From Darksidea phi (Eukaryota > Ascomycota > Dothideomycetes > Pleosporales > Lentitheciaceae), in the NCBI GenBank assembly GCA_030770425.1, contig JASJFT010000009.1, positions 347,038 through 411,037 of the forward strand: 64,000 bases of DNA, in the 5' to 3' direction. The number at the start of each line of letters is the position of its first letter. The stretch's first letter is position 1. The translations under genes were made by a program, and so were the position numbers. A model generated the notes under the pieces. The model was not told where the DNA came from, searched no databases, and saw only the letters and a list, made by a program, of their open reading frames with translations. Positions 34,106 to 44,801 of this stretch are shown here, one piece after another.

Positions 34106-36007
34106 TTTTCGTAATGGTAAAAAACGCCTGCAGGGGTGGAGTCGTAGAGTTGCAATGTACCTGTAACCTAAATGGGTCGGAGGTTGGCATAGAAAAAGAA
34201 TTGAGCTTAACGGTTGATGAAATACTGATGAAAGTCTGTCTACAAATAACTAGTGTTAAGAGCGCTTTTTCTTTCTTTTAAATGAATCATGTTCGTCCGC
34301 ATATTCACTTGTACAATTCTAAAACGTTTTACATTGTAACATTGGGATATGTGTCCATAAGTCTTTTCCTCGATATTGTACAAATTCCACGAGAACAAGC
34401 AACCGCTGACTGTGCGAGGTCGAGCTCGCGAACTCCGGCTGTCTCTCACCACATCGAAAATGTGCCTCTATATAGCAAGCAACATTGCCGAGAATTTATC
34501 GTAGCCTCAAGCTACATTCTACTAGAATTATTTCTCCTTCAAAATTTCGTCACTTTTTTTTGGTAAAGCATATCCAGACTTAATTTACGATATTGTACCT
34601 AGAAGGATATGACTAGCAACCCATGCCGTCGGCTAGTAAGCTTTATAAGCTTCCATGTACGTCGCTACTAGATGATATGAAGACGCATAGACGGAAACCA
34701 AAAGCATTCGAATTTTACAGGTAGCTAGTTCTGCGTGGAACAAGTTGGGTTCAGAATTCAAGATAGCGAGCCGCAGAGGTGAGCGGGGACTTCGATTAGC
34801 AGAACCCTTAGTATGCGGAATACGTTCTCAATGCGCTTGATTCAGAGAGTGACCATTTTGGAACTTATCAATAGGCCCTGTGTCTGTTCAAAAACAGCGA
34901 TCGACTCTCGAAGAGTGTTCAAATAGAGTGTTTTGTTTACATCCTTTTATTGTAGCTTCTGTTTACTTGTAGCGGGCTGCCCACCTCACAATGGGCCTTT
35001 CCTGTTCCTACCGAGTTGTACGCGAAGGCTACGGAAGAGAAGAGAATTCTTGTAGAACAGAGAGCAAACGAGACGTTGCCCAGGTATTCTGGACCAATTC
35101 AGTTCACCAGCGCTAAACCCAAACCATTCATGAGCCACCGAGCATGCTATTAGTACAAGCAACAATGGTAGGTAAGGCATCAACAACCGCAAGTTATAGT
35201 ACTAGATAATAAGACTGTATACAGTCTTGTATATCGAATAGTATGTTAAGAACTATCAGGCAATTTTTATACTGTGGGCAGTAGTGTGGGGGTGCTAACT
35301 CATCGCTACCGCTGTTGGTCTCTCAACCGCCTCAATGTTCGAAACATCACCTCGTCGGTGTTACTGTGTACAGCTCTATAGCTCTATTATCGTTTATAAG
35401 GTGTGGGTATAGCGCCTCTACTGTGTACAAACTCCTACTGTGCTTCGTGCGGACCTTACAAAGAGACTCCCACTATGCAAATCCAAACCAAATGTTAAGA
35501 ACCATATAGCTCTTCTAAGTACTATGTACCCTAATAGCCATTAATAGATCATACCGGCTAAAGGTTACTCGTTTTTTGTTTTTTCCCGAGGAAAAGCTGC
35601 GTTGCGCAACTATGCTATTGTAGGGGGTTGTTGTACTCCAATAATAAACTGTATATATCTGCAAACCAGCGCAATTGAGAGTCAGAATTAATATGTAGGT
35701 TTCTGCTAACACGGCTTACACGAACTTCTGACACATGACCGTACCTTTCCGTCATCCGTCCACCACAGGCCTCTACCTGTCGTATGATCATCGCAACCTT
35801 CCGTAAACCAGCCCCGTTAAGCAAAGATGCCAACTCCTGCAGCGGGGAAATTAGGTTCGGATGCCTCGGTTGGCATATGGAAACAGCCTCTATGGACTCC
35901 GTTGGGTTGGGGCCCACGATAACACATTATTTTTCTTTTTCTTTTTCTTTTTTCCCGAGTCATTCGCTAGCCATGGCGAGTTTTAAGCTTCAATCCTAGT
36001 GACCAGC
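34106..36007. other. AT-rich intergenic region with a dispersed repeat
   Basis: About 1.9 kb without a supported gene. Frames are at most ~100 codons. It contains repeat copy 2 (35415-35492) and a CT-rich run at 35928-35955. Confidence 0.55.
35415..35492 (+). repeat. dispersed ~75-bp repeat, copy 2
   Basis: Reads CTCTACTGTGTACAAACTCC, then TACTGTGCTTCGTGCGGACC, TTACAAAGAGACTCCCACTA and TGCAAATCCAAAC. This is the fullest copy together with 55264-55340, from which it differs by only a few bases. Confidence 0.8.
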
Positions 36008-36892
36008 CTACGAATCGTCTTTGGATGCGTGTTTGGTGCGCTTGTGCCTTTTTAGATTCCATTCTCTCCCAGTGGTGTGAGCGCATTGGTCACATTTAAG
36101 ACGGATCCCTTTGTGAATCTCGCGCTGGTGCTGCCACAATGACTTGTGATGCCGATACTTTTTTCCGCAGTCGTCACAAGTGAAGTCTTTGTGCTCGTTC
36201 CGTTCGTGGTTGCGAAGTTGCCGGCGCTCAAGAAACCGCCCCCTGCAAGCTCTGCAGGAAAAGGGTCGCGGCGCTGGATTGAGTCGATATGACGTCGGTT
36301 GATAAAGAAGCGCATCGGTGGAAGACGACGATTGTAGTGGCAAGATGCTGGTAGCGGCCGATGCAAGTGAGCTATGCGTTGGTAGCTCTTGATCAAGAAC
36401 TTGAAGAGTGTGTGGTTGAAGCCGTGACCCGACGTTAATTCCAAGAGGCGCATTTTCGAGGCTGAAATTGAAGTTGGCGAGATCGTCTAACGTCGGCAGA
36501 GGATGAAAAGATCCGTCGGAGCTAGATTCGTAGATCTGAGAAGAAAGCTCGCTAGAAAGCTGGACTGGATCATCCGCATCGACAGCAGCAAATTCCAACT
36601 CTGGCACGGGCTCTAAAAAACCAAAGCCTAGCCGTGTGTAGGGTTCCGTATCTGTTGAAAGCACGGTATCCGGTAGTAAGCAGTCGTTGAACCATCCCCC
36701 TTGAGGTAGTATTTCGGAGCAAGTATTCGAATAATCATGGGAAGGACCATCTCGATGCTGATCTAGGTCATCTAGGTAGACTCTATGATCTAGATCACCA
36801 TCGAGATTTGTCAGCAGAAGATCACCATCGAGATGCGTCAAAAGAAGATCACCATCGAGATGTGTCTGCAGAAGATCACCATCGAGATTTGT
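36008..36892 (-). CDS. C2H2 zinc-finger protein, 5' end unresolved
   Basis: An open frame ends at stop 36008 and encodes about 290 residues. The C-terminus holds three adjacent C2H2 fingers, each C-x2-C-x12-H-x4-H: FSCRACRGRF..., FTCDDCGKKY... and LKCDQCAHTT.... Upstream is an acidic/Ser-rich region (LGFGFLEPVPELEF, TLDDLANFNF) that could activate transcription. The N-terminal part is made of 9-residue units (N/H-LDGDLL-x-T) from a 27-bp tandem repeat. No in-frame ATG exists anywhere in the frame, which is open back to a TAG at ~36941. Translation must therefore begin in an unseen upstream exon, or the gene is broken. Most likely a nuclear DNA-binding regulator. Confidence 0.6.
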   Translation of the reverse strand, partial: TNLDGDLLQTHLDGDLLLTHLDGDLLLTNLDGDLDHRVYLDDLDQHRDGPSHDYSNTCSEILPQGGWFNDCLLPDTVLSTDTEPYTRLGFGFLEPVPELEFAAVDADDPVQLSSELSSQIYESSSDGSFHPLPTLDDLANFNFSLENAPLGINVGSRLQPHTLQVLDQELPTHSSLASAATSILPLQSSSSTDALLYQPTSYRLNPAPRPFSCRACRGRFLERRQLRNHERNEHKDFTCDDCGKKYRHHKSLWQHQREIHKGIRLKCDQCAHTTGREWNLKRHKRTKHASKDDS

Positions 36893-36893
36893 C
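36793..36893 (-). repeat. 27-bp tandem repeat, ~3.7 copies, in frame
   Basis: On the minus strand the unit is ATCTCGATGGTGATCTTCTG plus seven variable bases. Four successive units differ at 1-5 positions and the last is partial. The length of 27 keeps the reading frame of the C2H2 gene. Confidence 0.85.
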
Positions 36894-38037
36894 TTTCGAA
36901 GATCATTGTAATGCGTTTGGATGGCACAAGCGCGGAGCTATTGCCCCGCGCCGTGACTTCCTCGAACAGGAAGTTTAATTCTGAATTCCAAATTCAGTTG
37001 GAAGCGCTGAATATATGCTAGGGACTACATACCAGGTGAGGAAAGGCTGAGAGCTTCAGCCTTGCGGTGTTGTTCCAAGGACTTTGCTTCGTCGTGGCGA
37101 CAATTACCCGACTGAGTGGCCAAAGGGCCTGAGCAGAGGAGATTAGGTGTAGGGTGGGAACTGGGCATGACCAAGCTTTTCTATTGCGAGCTGCTGAAGT
37201 CGCGAGGCTGAGGCCATCGATTTGATTCGTGTCTCAATATGGGCTCAGACGTAAGAAAGATAACGATGGGTTGGGGCCACCGGCTCCCGGCCAATCGCTT
37301 ACGCCGGTAAAGCGGTGCGGCACCTACAAAAAATGAGGCCAATTGTTGCCATCCACTCTTATTGAGCCATATCCCTGTATATTGCCTCATGCAGCAATTG
37401 AGGACATCGCCTTAGGCACGTTCCTCGCCTGAAGGTTACCTTTCACAATCAGCGAAAGAGGACTTAGGCTGTGGAGGCTATATTCAGAAGCTGCCTACCG
37501 TGAGCACCAATAGGCTGATAAGGTGGCTTGATAATTGCGAACCACAGCCGAGCTTCAAACCTCAAGGTTGCGAAACAAAGTCAGCGAGGGTTATCCAGAG
37601 CGGTGTCAGTGGTCGTTATTTTGGACTAGGGATTGCGCTGCCTGGCGATGGCGATCCAACTCATACTGCCAACTTACGCGAACCTTCTTTTCCTGCCGTG
37701 AGGCTTGGGCAGGGCTTTGTAATGAGGCTCTCGGCCAACTAGATTATATTTCAGACAAGACTCAGATCTAAATGCAGCTTAGGGCGTTGTACCACAGCGT
37801 AAAGCAAACGCAAATTCACTTATATCATATGGGCAGTGATGACATATTAACGGTTTATAAAAGAATCAGTCATATGGACATGGGTGGTCTTTGAATCTTA
37901 GATTACGCACTTAGTGTGGCGTATTATACGTCCGCAGTGAAGACTGGATATCCTCTCGTGCATCTATATCTGCCTATTGACGTGAACCCTTCCGAAGAAT
38001 TCGGGCTCGCCAAGGCGGAATCCATCCTCATACTACC
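36894..38037. other. intergenic region with a ~97-bp dispersed repeat
   Basis: No gene is supported. It contains repeat copy 37203-37297 (see separate entry). Frames near 37500-37770 are short and overlapping. Confidence 0.55.
37203..37297 (+). repeat. ~97-bp dispersed repeat, copy A
   Basis: Aligns in the same orientation with 51473-51570. Shared blocks are CGAGGC, CGATTTG, CGTGTCTC, TATGGG, CTC/GACG, GAAAGA, GATGGGTT, ACCGG and CAA-CG, with scattered transitions and small indels. Confidence 0.75.
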
Positions 38038-41000
38038 TTAGAATGCATACAAGCCCCTCATATTCCAGATCGCCTCATCCACCTCCTCCGACGTCCAGTT
38101 GCCGGTAATCTGTCCGACAATGCTCTCTCGCTTGTCCCTACTCAGCACCAAGAATCGCTCGATGAGATCGCCATCGAGCACGCTCTTGACCGGTGTGTAG
38201 TAGCTGCGGTAAGCAAGATGATCCCTCCCGCTCAAAGCTTTATCGTCAGTCCGCAGCTGAAGTTCGAGTTGCTGGAACATCTTGTGCTGACGACGTGAAT
38301 TGAAGGGGATCAGAGCGCCGAGGGTACCCTGAAGTCCCGCCCAGAAGATGACAGATTCACTACCGGCAAGGAGAACGGTGCGCTGCACCGAGACGGGAAT
38401 GTCGTTCGCGAAATAGTGAGCAACCAAGTCTAGTCGCTTTGGGGCGCCACCTAGATAACCCTTTTCTTGGAGGAGGTTCAGGCCATCCGGTGATTCGTCA
38501 GATGCTTCTGAAACCTTGGGCGGACACCGCACGATCCAGATGTTGCCAAACTTGTCCCCTCCTACCGTGGTCTCGTAGTCTAGCATCTCAGTGCACGTTG
38601 TGTGACGGGCAACCGTGTCATCCGCGAAGGGAATGAGCCGGTTCGGATAGACCTGGTCTTTGTGGACAGTGTAGGTGACGGATTGAGTTTGGTCGGAAAC
38701 GACGATTCGACTACCCTGGGTTTTGAGGCCCGTGATGCGGGTGGGGACACAGTTCGGTGTCATGGCTTTGCGGACTAATGATTTCATGCCGCAATCATAC
38801 AGAGAAAGGTCTGTACCACTACCAACAACGAGTTTCCCCTTGAAAGCGAGGAGAGCCATCGGAGGCTCAGATATCTCTGTTTCGTGGAGAAATTCGAGTG
38901 TCTTCCCGTCGACAGAGATTTTGTACAGCAGGATGGAAGCTGAGCTAAAGTTGTAGGGTATGAATTGCAAGTCCTTCACGGCTCCGACCGCGAGATATGT
39001 TTCGTTGCGACTCTCGAAGTAGGGTAGTGCAACACTGACCGCCGACCTATTTTCTGTGAGCTCGACGGTATGCGTCACCGCCTTCTCAGTCACCGAGTCC
39101 ACGACTTGGATACAGGATGCCCATCTCCCTTTCGCCCTTGGATAGCCGAAATCCACCGGCGGCAGTTCGTCGCTCTCGGTATATCCGTTTGACGTGTCAC
39201 CATTCACCTTCATATCCGTAGCGTCGTCACCGTCGTTTTGTTGGGCCTTCGCCTGATCAATGAGGCTCTTCCTCACATCGGCGCCCATGGTGTTGTTATC
39301 GCTCTCAATGACGTAGAAAGTTGCTAAGGTGTGATCCCCGACTAGCTTTCGGGGGGTGTACTTGAGCGGTATTGACTCAAAGGTCATATTGTCATGCAAT
39401 TCGCTGAACGTGAAAATCCTTTGCATCGGTTAGTGATGCTGAGTAAAACCTTTTGAGAGATCGAAGAAGAAAGACGCTGCAGTCAGTAGGAACAATTGGA
39501 AATAATGCGTATAACCCTCATTGTGAATCAGGCAGAAGTCGTCATCACGCAGCAACAGATAGGAAAAGAGTTCGCACTTACCGCAACTCGCTGGCACTCA
39601 CGCAGATGATGCCTTTGAAAGCCGAACCTTCGAAGTTCCACGCAGATTTGAAAGGGATGTAGTGGAGGGGGGTAAGCTGAAGCGCTGAGGTACGTGGGTG
39701 TGTGTAAGCCAACCACGGTCGAGAACACATCGCTAGGACTGCCGGTTCGCCTGCCGCGTTAACTCGTGCAAACGTGATAGGTCCCATGCCAAGAAAACGC
39801 CTCCGAGTGTCGCCAATCTCCCCGGTCATCTCGTCTAGAACTGACCGAATGTAGACACCCTTCTGCAGGCCAATGTGAAGGAACTGGCTGTATCCTCGAG
39901 GCGACTTGTCGCTCATGTAGTTGATAGTTAAGGCGCTCGGCTCGGAGGACAGACCCTGCACGGAAATACTCCTTAGAATATTGCCTTCCATGTCCGGACT
40001 CAGGTTGAATATTCGAACCGTACTGTCACTGCAACCAACGGCCATGAAGAAGGCACGAACACTGCCGTCAGGAACATCTGGCATAGCGAGGCAATTGACG
40101 GTAACGTCTAGGTCAATCTCCTCCTCCGCCATAGCAAGCGAACCATCGGAATCGCACTCGAAATAGAGGATCTGTCCAGAGCTGAGTGCAATGGCGACTT
40201 GCCGATTGTTCGTTGCGCATGCCACAATAGTACGATATGCAGGTGGTTCCCAGTCGGTAACGCTGACATGAGCGGCTGTAGCGTCACCCTCTGGGAACTT
40301 GATACCCTGGATGTGACGTATACCTTTAGGATGGATCTGGATGATGCAGTCCGCTCCGAATTGCTGAACACCGAGCGTATTGGTCTCAAGATGGAAGCCA
40401 GTGTTAGAAGCCTCTTCAACATCTTCGCCGATCTTAAGGACAAGGGTCCTGCTGTGCAGACAAAGAATGATTAATGTGTCGGTTTCATCCTCGACCGTTA
40501 ATTTGGTGGTCCACACACTAGTCGCAGTCTGAGGGAGCGGTGATTCGATGAGATCGACAACTTCCAATGCATTCCGTGTTGTTCTGAACGAACTTCGTCC
40601 CCCCTCGCCGCTTACGGTGGAGATTTGCGGAGCATCCTCGAGCGCGTGATTTGCAACCTCCATATCCATGATGGGATTGAGACTTGAAATTGCCTCTTTA
40701 CACACTAAGTTGATAAGTCCTCGTGGTCGGAAGAAGGGTGGATCGTAGGCCGCAAGCGGATCGGTAGGGAACTGTGAGCTTTCGAAGATGGGGTCCTCCG
40801 TATCATCACCGAGCGATTCCAGTTCGTACAGGATTCCATCGCCGGACTCGCAGGCGGCGAAAACGAAACCCGCCCTCAGAATACATATGCTGGTCGCACG
40901 AGGGATGGTATCGAAGTATTTGATTTTGATCTTCTCCACCGATCCTCCAGGAGCGTCAACGGTGAGCTTGAACACATCACCGTCATTGGTCTGAAGCAGA

Positions 41001-42051
41001 TAGAAGAAGTCTCCGCCTTTCAGAGTGTACAGCGTTCCAGCTGTGATAATACGCTTCCGATTCGGATCCTCAGTCGCACCTTCTCGGCGTGGTATGGCCA
41101 GTCGGTGAACTTGCGACTTGTTGTTGAATATGCGCCGGTAGCTGATGTTATCCTCGCCGCAACAGAGAACTCCACTCGGCGCGTTCGGACCGCCCGGGAC
41201 GCGGAAGAGCGTATTCGCCGTACGATCAACGGGCTCAGACCATTTGCGCACAATGTGATTCAGACCTAGGTCCAGCTCGTAGTAGACCAGCTCCTTCTTG
41301 ATATCATTAAGCGCCTCTCCAGTGGGGTCAGCTTCCGCGCTTGAGTAGTCCAGCTCAAGGGCAGCAAACATAGGGTTGTCATACCCGACGTCCAAGCCGA
41401 TGAGACAGTACATCAGCGTCTGCGGCTTGTGCGCTTCGAGAGGTGACGAGATGGCAATATCCGTCTGGCCGCTGCGAGTGAGGATGTAGACCAGTTTGTT
41501 CTTCTCTACCGACCCGACCATGATAGCGCGCCCTTTCGGGTCCACGGCGAGGTATTCGCCCGGCACAACGCGACGAACGCCTGACTTGCCGAAAGTCTCG
41601 AAGTGTACCGTCCTGAACTGCTGCTCTTCGGGCAAGTATTCGTACGTCACCAAGCGACCAGAGTCACTGGTAATGACGATGAGGTCTATAGTATGTCAAC
41701 AAATACTCTCTCAATATTTCTCTATTTCACCATCGGTGCTCACGCGAGCGCGGAGGTCGTAGCTATCGGTGTGCCTTATAAAATCACTATAAGGCTTTTG
41801 CGCATCGAGAAGACGGAGAGCGTACCTTTTGTACTACCCGCAAGCCGGAACTTGCCGATGCGACGAGTGATGGCGAACAAATCCTGCGAGTACAGCTCTT
41901 GCAAGGCTTTCTGCCGCCGCGAAATCTCGAGGATGGAGAGGCGCGAGCCATTCACGGTGAGGATTTGTTGCTTTCCATTGCCGAGAAAGTCGCCCGATAT
42001 CGCATCCTGCGTCGCTGACGGCCTTTTGACCGTCAAGGCGTACAGGGACAT
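38038..42051 (-). CDS. RSE1: pre-mRNA splicing factor RSE1 (SF3b130/SF3B3)
   Basis: Three exons, 42051-41826, 41685-39582 and 39418-38038, give 1236 aa, the usual length. The introns are 140 and 163 nt, and the second has a CACTAAC branch site. The start MSLYALTVKRPSA and the following FLGNGKQQILTVNGSRL are typical of the RSE1/DDB1/CPSF-A beta-propeller family. The MMS1_N-type propeller fills the first ~500 residues, and the CPSF_A domain covers roughly 850-1200 (LAYRSYYTPVKSVLDGDLIE, then EEVDEAIWNMRGL). SKSQVHRLAIPRREGATEDP-like and GGPNAPSGVLCCGEDNISYR segments distinguish RSE1 from DDB1. It is a scaffold of the U2 snRNP SF3b complex that recognises the branch site. It is divergent from SDA1. 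Confidence 0.96.
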
Positions 42052-42425
42052 TGTTGAGAAGCTCGTCATGGCGGACGAGGTGGACGCGCGGTCCAGGCGA
42101 CGAGGTGCGCTGTTGGGCAGTCGATGCAAGGGGTTCCGCCGTTACCCTCGAACTATAATCAATGGGAGAGGCGACTCTGCAAGTGACCACGCGTTCTGTC
42201 TGGCTGTGGCGCGCTGGAGGTCGAATTGAGTGCGGCGGCGACCAGTCGTGAAGGGCAGGGACGAAGTTTTGGGAGCTCTTCGGGCAAGGAGTAACTTTTT
42301 GCCGAAGCAGGACCCGGGCCAGCCAATGGAAGCCGTTCACGCCCCGCCAAAATTTCTGAACCACCTGTTGGACCGGCGCTTTCCAGCACTGGAGTGTTCT
42401 CACGAAGATTATACATAACGCTGCA
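42052..42425. promoter_or_regulatory. divergent promoter RSE1 / SDA1
   Basis: These 374 bp separate the start codons of two nuclear RNA/ribosome-biogenesis genes. No TATA box is apparent. Both are growth-related, so a shared promoter is plausible but inferred from geometry only. Confidence 0.55.
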
Positions 42426-44672
42426 ATGAAAAGAAAACTTGGTGCGCTTGAGAAGGTTGACGCCGATCTTACCAATCTGCAGTACAAAGTTCGCCGCGAT
42501 CCGCCTTCGTATTTCGAGGACCACCGGCAGCAGTATATCCAGTATGAAACGCTGCGAGACCTCCTGCTACAGGACCCTTCGACCAGCGACAACACCGGCC
42601 TAGTTCGACTGAGTGAGCTCATCGATTTTGTTGCGCATACGGCCGACTGCTACCCAAAAGACACGGCCCAATTCCCGCAGGACCTGATCCTCATCATCTC
42701 GCAACATCATGAAGAGCTACAACCCGAATTGCGCGATAAGATTGTGGCCGACTTGGTGTTACTGCGTAATAAAGATATCATCGATTCGTCGACTTTGCTG
42801 AACACGCTTTTCCCAATCCTGGTCACGACTCCGAGCAAGACGCTGCGCGCACTCCTCTTCCAGAAGATCGTATCCGACCTCCGTTCCTCCAATGCGAAAG
42901 CCACAAACCACCGCCTGAACCGTACCATCCAGACCGTTCTCTTCAACCTCCTCACATCCGACCGCGATACCACAAAAGGGCTATGGGCCGTGAAGATCAC
43001 ACGCGAGCTATGGAAGAGACAGATATGGACAGACGCAAAGGCTGTCGACATCATGAAGGAGGCATGCTTATCAAATAACGAGAAAGTCTTGACTGGCGGC
43101 GTGCGCTTCTTCCTCGGTGGCGACAAAGAGCGCGAAGAAGCTGCAGACGACAGCAGTGACGAGGAAGATGGAGTGGACATGAACAGGCTGCGTCACCAAG
43201 CCGGCATCAACAAAAAGTCCAAGAAGAAAGGACGCGACCTCAAAAAGGCAGCTACTATGGTAAAGAAGAAAGAGAAGAAGAAGAACGCACCCCATCCTCT
43301 CAACTTCTCCGCTTTACACCTCCTGCACGACCCGCAGGGTTTTGCCGAAACCCTTTTCTCCAGGCACGTACAGAACTCCAAGTCAAAAATGTCTCTCGAC
43401 TCCAAGCTCTTAGTCCTCCAGCTCGTTGCGCGCTTGATTGGCCTGCACAAGCTCACCGTCATTGCTCTCTATTCCCATCTCCTCAAATACCTCGCCCCAC
43501 GCCAACAATCCGTCACATCCTTCCTCGCTATCCTCGCGCAAGCAACACACAACCTCGTCCCACCTGACATCATCGAACCACTAATCCAAAAGATTGCAAA
43601 CGAATTTGTGAGTGAGGCAGCCGCGTCGGAAGTGGCAGCCGCAGGTCTGAATGCCATCCGAGAAGTCTGCGCGCGTCAGCCGCTTGCTATGAATGACACC
43701 TTACTTCAAGATCTAGTCATGTACCGCAAGAGCAAAGACAAGGGCGTACAGATGGCCGCGCGTGGTCTACTAAGTCTCTACCGCGAAGTCGGCGCCGAAC
43801 TCCTCAAGAAGCGGGACCGTGGTAAGGACGCTACCATTGCTCTGAAAGCAGGCGACTCAGATAAGCGGCGGTATGGTGAGGAAACGATTGGTGAGATCGA
43901 AGGCATCGACCTTCTCGAAAAGTGGAAAGAGGAAGAACGGAGGAAGAAGCGCGAAGCTGCCGGTCTACCACTCGACGCTGCCACAGACGAAGAAGAGGAA
44001 GACGAAGCAGCTGACTGGAAGAATTGGGACATTGAATCCGACGATAGCGATTCTTCTGGCGGCTGGATAAACGTCGAGTCTGACGGTGAAGACATCAACA
44101 TAAGCGACAGTGAGGACGAAGCGGACAAAGCTAAACAGCCACCACCCAAGAAGACGAAACTAAGCAGCGAAACACCCGCACCAAACAACGGTGTAGAGGA
44201 CAAAGAGAACGAGGCGAAACGCATCTCAAAGCTCTTGACGTCGACCATTCTAACACCAGCGGATCTAAAGCAACTAAAAGCCCTCCAAGAATCCTCTGCC
44301 ATAAAAGCTCATCTCCCTGCAGGCAAACGCGCGGCTCTCCTAGCAGCCCGCCATGCCGATGACGCCATCACCGCCGAGACCATCGAAGCCGCCGCCTCTC
44401 TGGGCAAGAAGTCGACCAAAGAAGAGAAAATCGCTATGGCGAAGGGTGATCGCGACGAAAAGCACCAATCTACAACAGCTAAGCGCAAAGAAAAGAAGGA
44501 GGCGGAGGGCAAGAGCACCACGAACAAGGAGAAAGCAAGGAAGAAGAATTTCTTGATGACACTGGGCAAAGCTAAAGGCAAGAATAAGAGGAGTCTGGTG
44601 GATATGCAGAAGACTATGCGCGGCCATATTGAGAGGAGTAAGAGGGGTGGGAAGAGGGGGAATAGAGGGTGA
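42426..44672 (+). CDS. SDA1: SDA1 family 60S ribosome biogenesis protein
   Basis: A single exon of 748 aa. The N-terminal ~330 residues are the NUC130/3NT-type helical repeat domain (DPPSYFEDHRQQYIQYE, HHEELQPELRDKIVADLVLLRNK). An acidic patch (~238-250, DDSSDEEDGVDMNRLRHQA) precedes a basic nuclear-type cluster (KKSKKKGRDLKK). The SDA1 domain runs from ~370 to the end, with the DWKNWDIESDDSDSSGGWINV stretch and a strongly basic C-terminal tail (KNFLMTLGKAKGKNKRSL, RSKRGGKRG) typical of the family. SDA1 acts in the nucleolus/nucleus in maturation and export of pre-60S particles. Length and domain order agree with yeast SDA1. Confidence 0.95.
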   Translation: MKRKLGALEKVDADLTNLQYKVRRDPPSYFEDHRQQYIQYETLRDLLLQDPSTSDNTGLVRLSELIDFVAHTADCYPKDTAQFPQDLILIISQHHEELQPELRDKIVADLVLLRNKDIIDSSTLLNTLFPILVTTPSKTLRALLFQKIVSDLRSSNAKATNHRLNRTIQTVLFNLLTSDRDTTKGLWAVKITRELWKRQIWTDAKAVDIMKEACLSNNEKVLTGGVRFFLGGDKEREEAADDSSDEEDGVDMNRLRHQAGINKKSKKKGRDLKKAATMVKKKEKKKNAPHPLNFSALHLLHDPQGFAETLFSRHVQNSKSKMSLDSKLLVLQLVARLIGLHKLTVIALYSHLLKYLAPRQQSVTSFLAILAQATHNLVPPDIIEPLIQKIANEFVSEAAASEVAAAGLNAIREVCARQPLAMNDTLLQDLVMYRKSKDKGVQMAARGLLSLYREVGAELLKKRDRGKDATIALKAGDSDKRRYGEETIGEIEGIDLLEKWKEEERRKKREAAGLPLDAATDEEEEDEAADWKNWDIESDDSDSSGGWINVESDGEDINISDSEDEADKAKQPPPKKTKLSSETPAPNNGVEDKENEAKRISKLLTSTILTPADLKQLKALQESSAIKAHLPAGKRAALLAARHADDAITAETIEAAASLGKKSTKEEKIAMAKGDRDEKHQSTTAKRKEKKEAEGKSTTNKEKARKKNFLMTLGKAKGKNKRSLVDMQKTMRGHIERSKRGGKRGNRG

Positions 44673-44801
44673 TTGGCTTTGGGTGGTTTCGGTGGAAGAA
44701 TAGATGGGAAATAGTCTTTGATACCCCGAATATACATGAAATGAATGGAGAGTGGCACCCGCTGGTCCTGCTTATCTACGGCTAGACACAGAAAGTTACG
44801 C

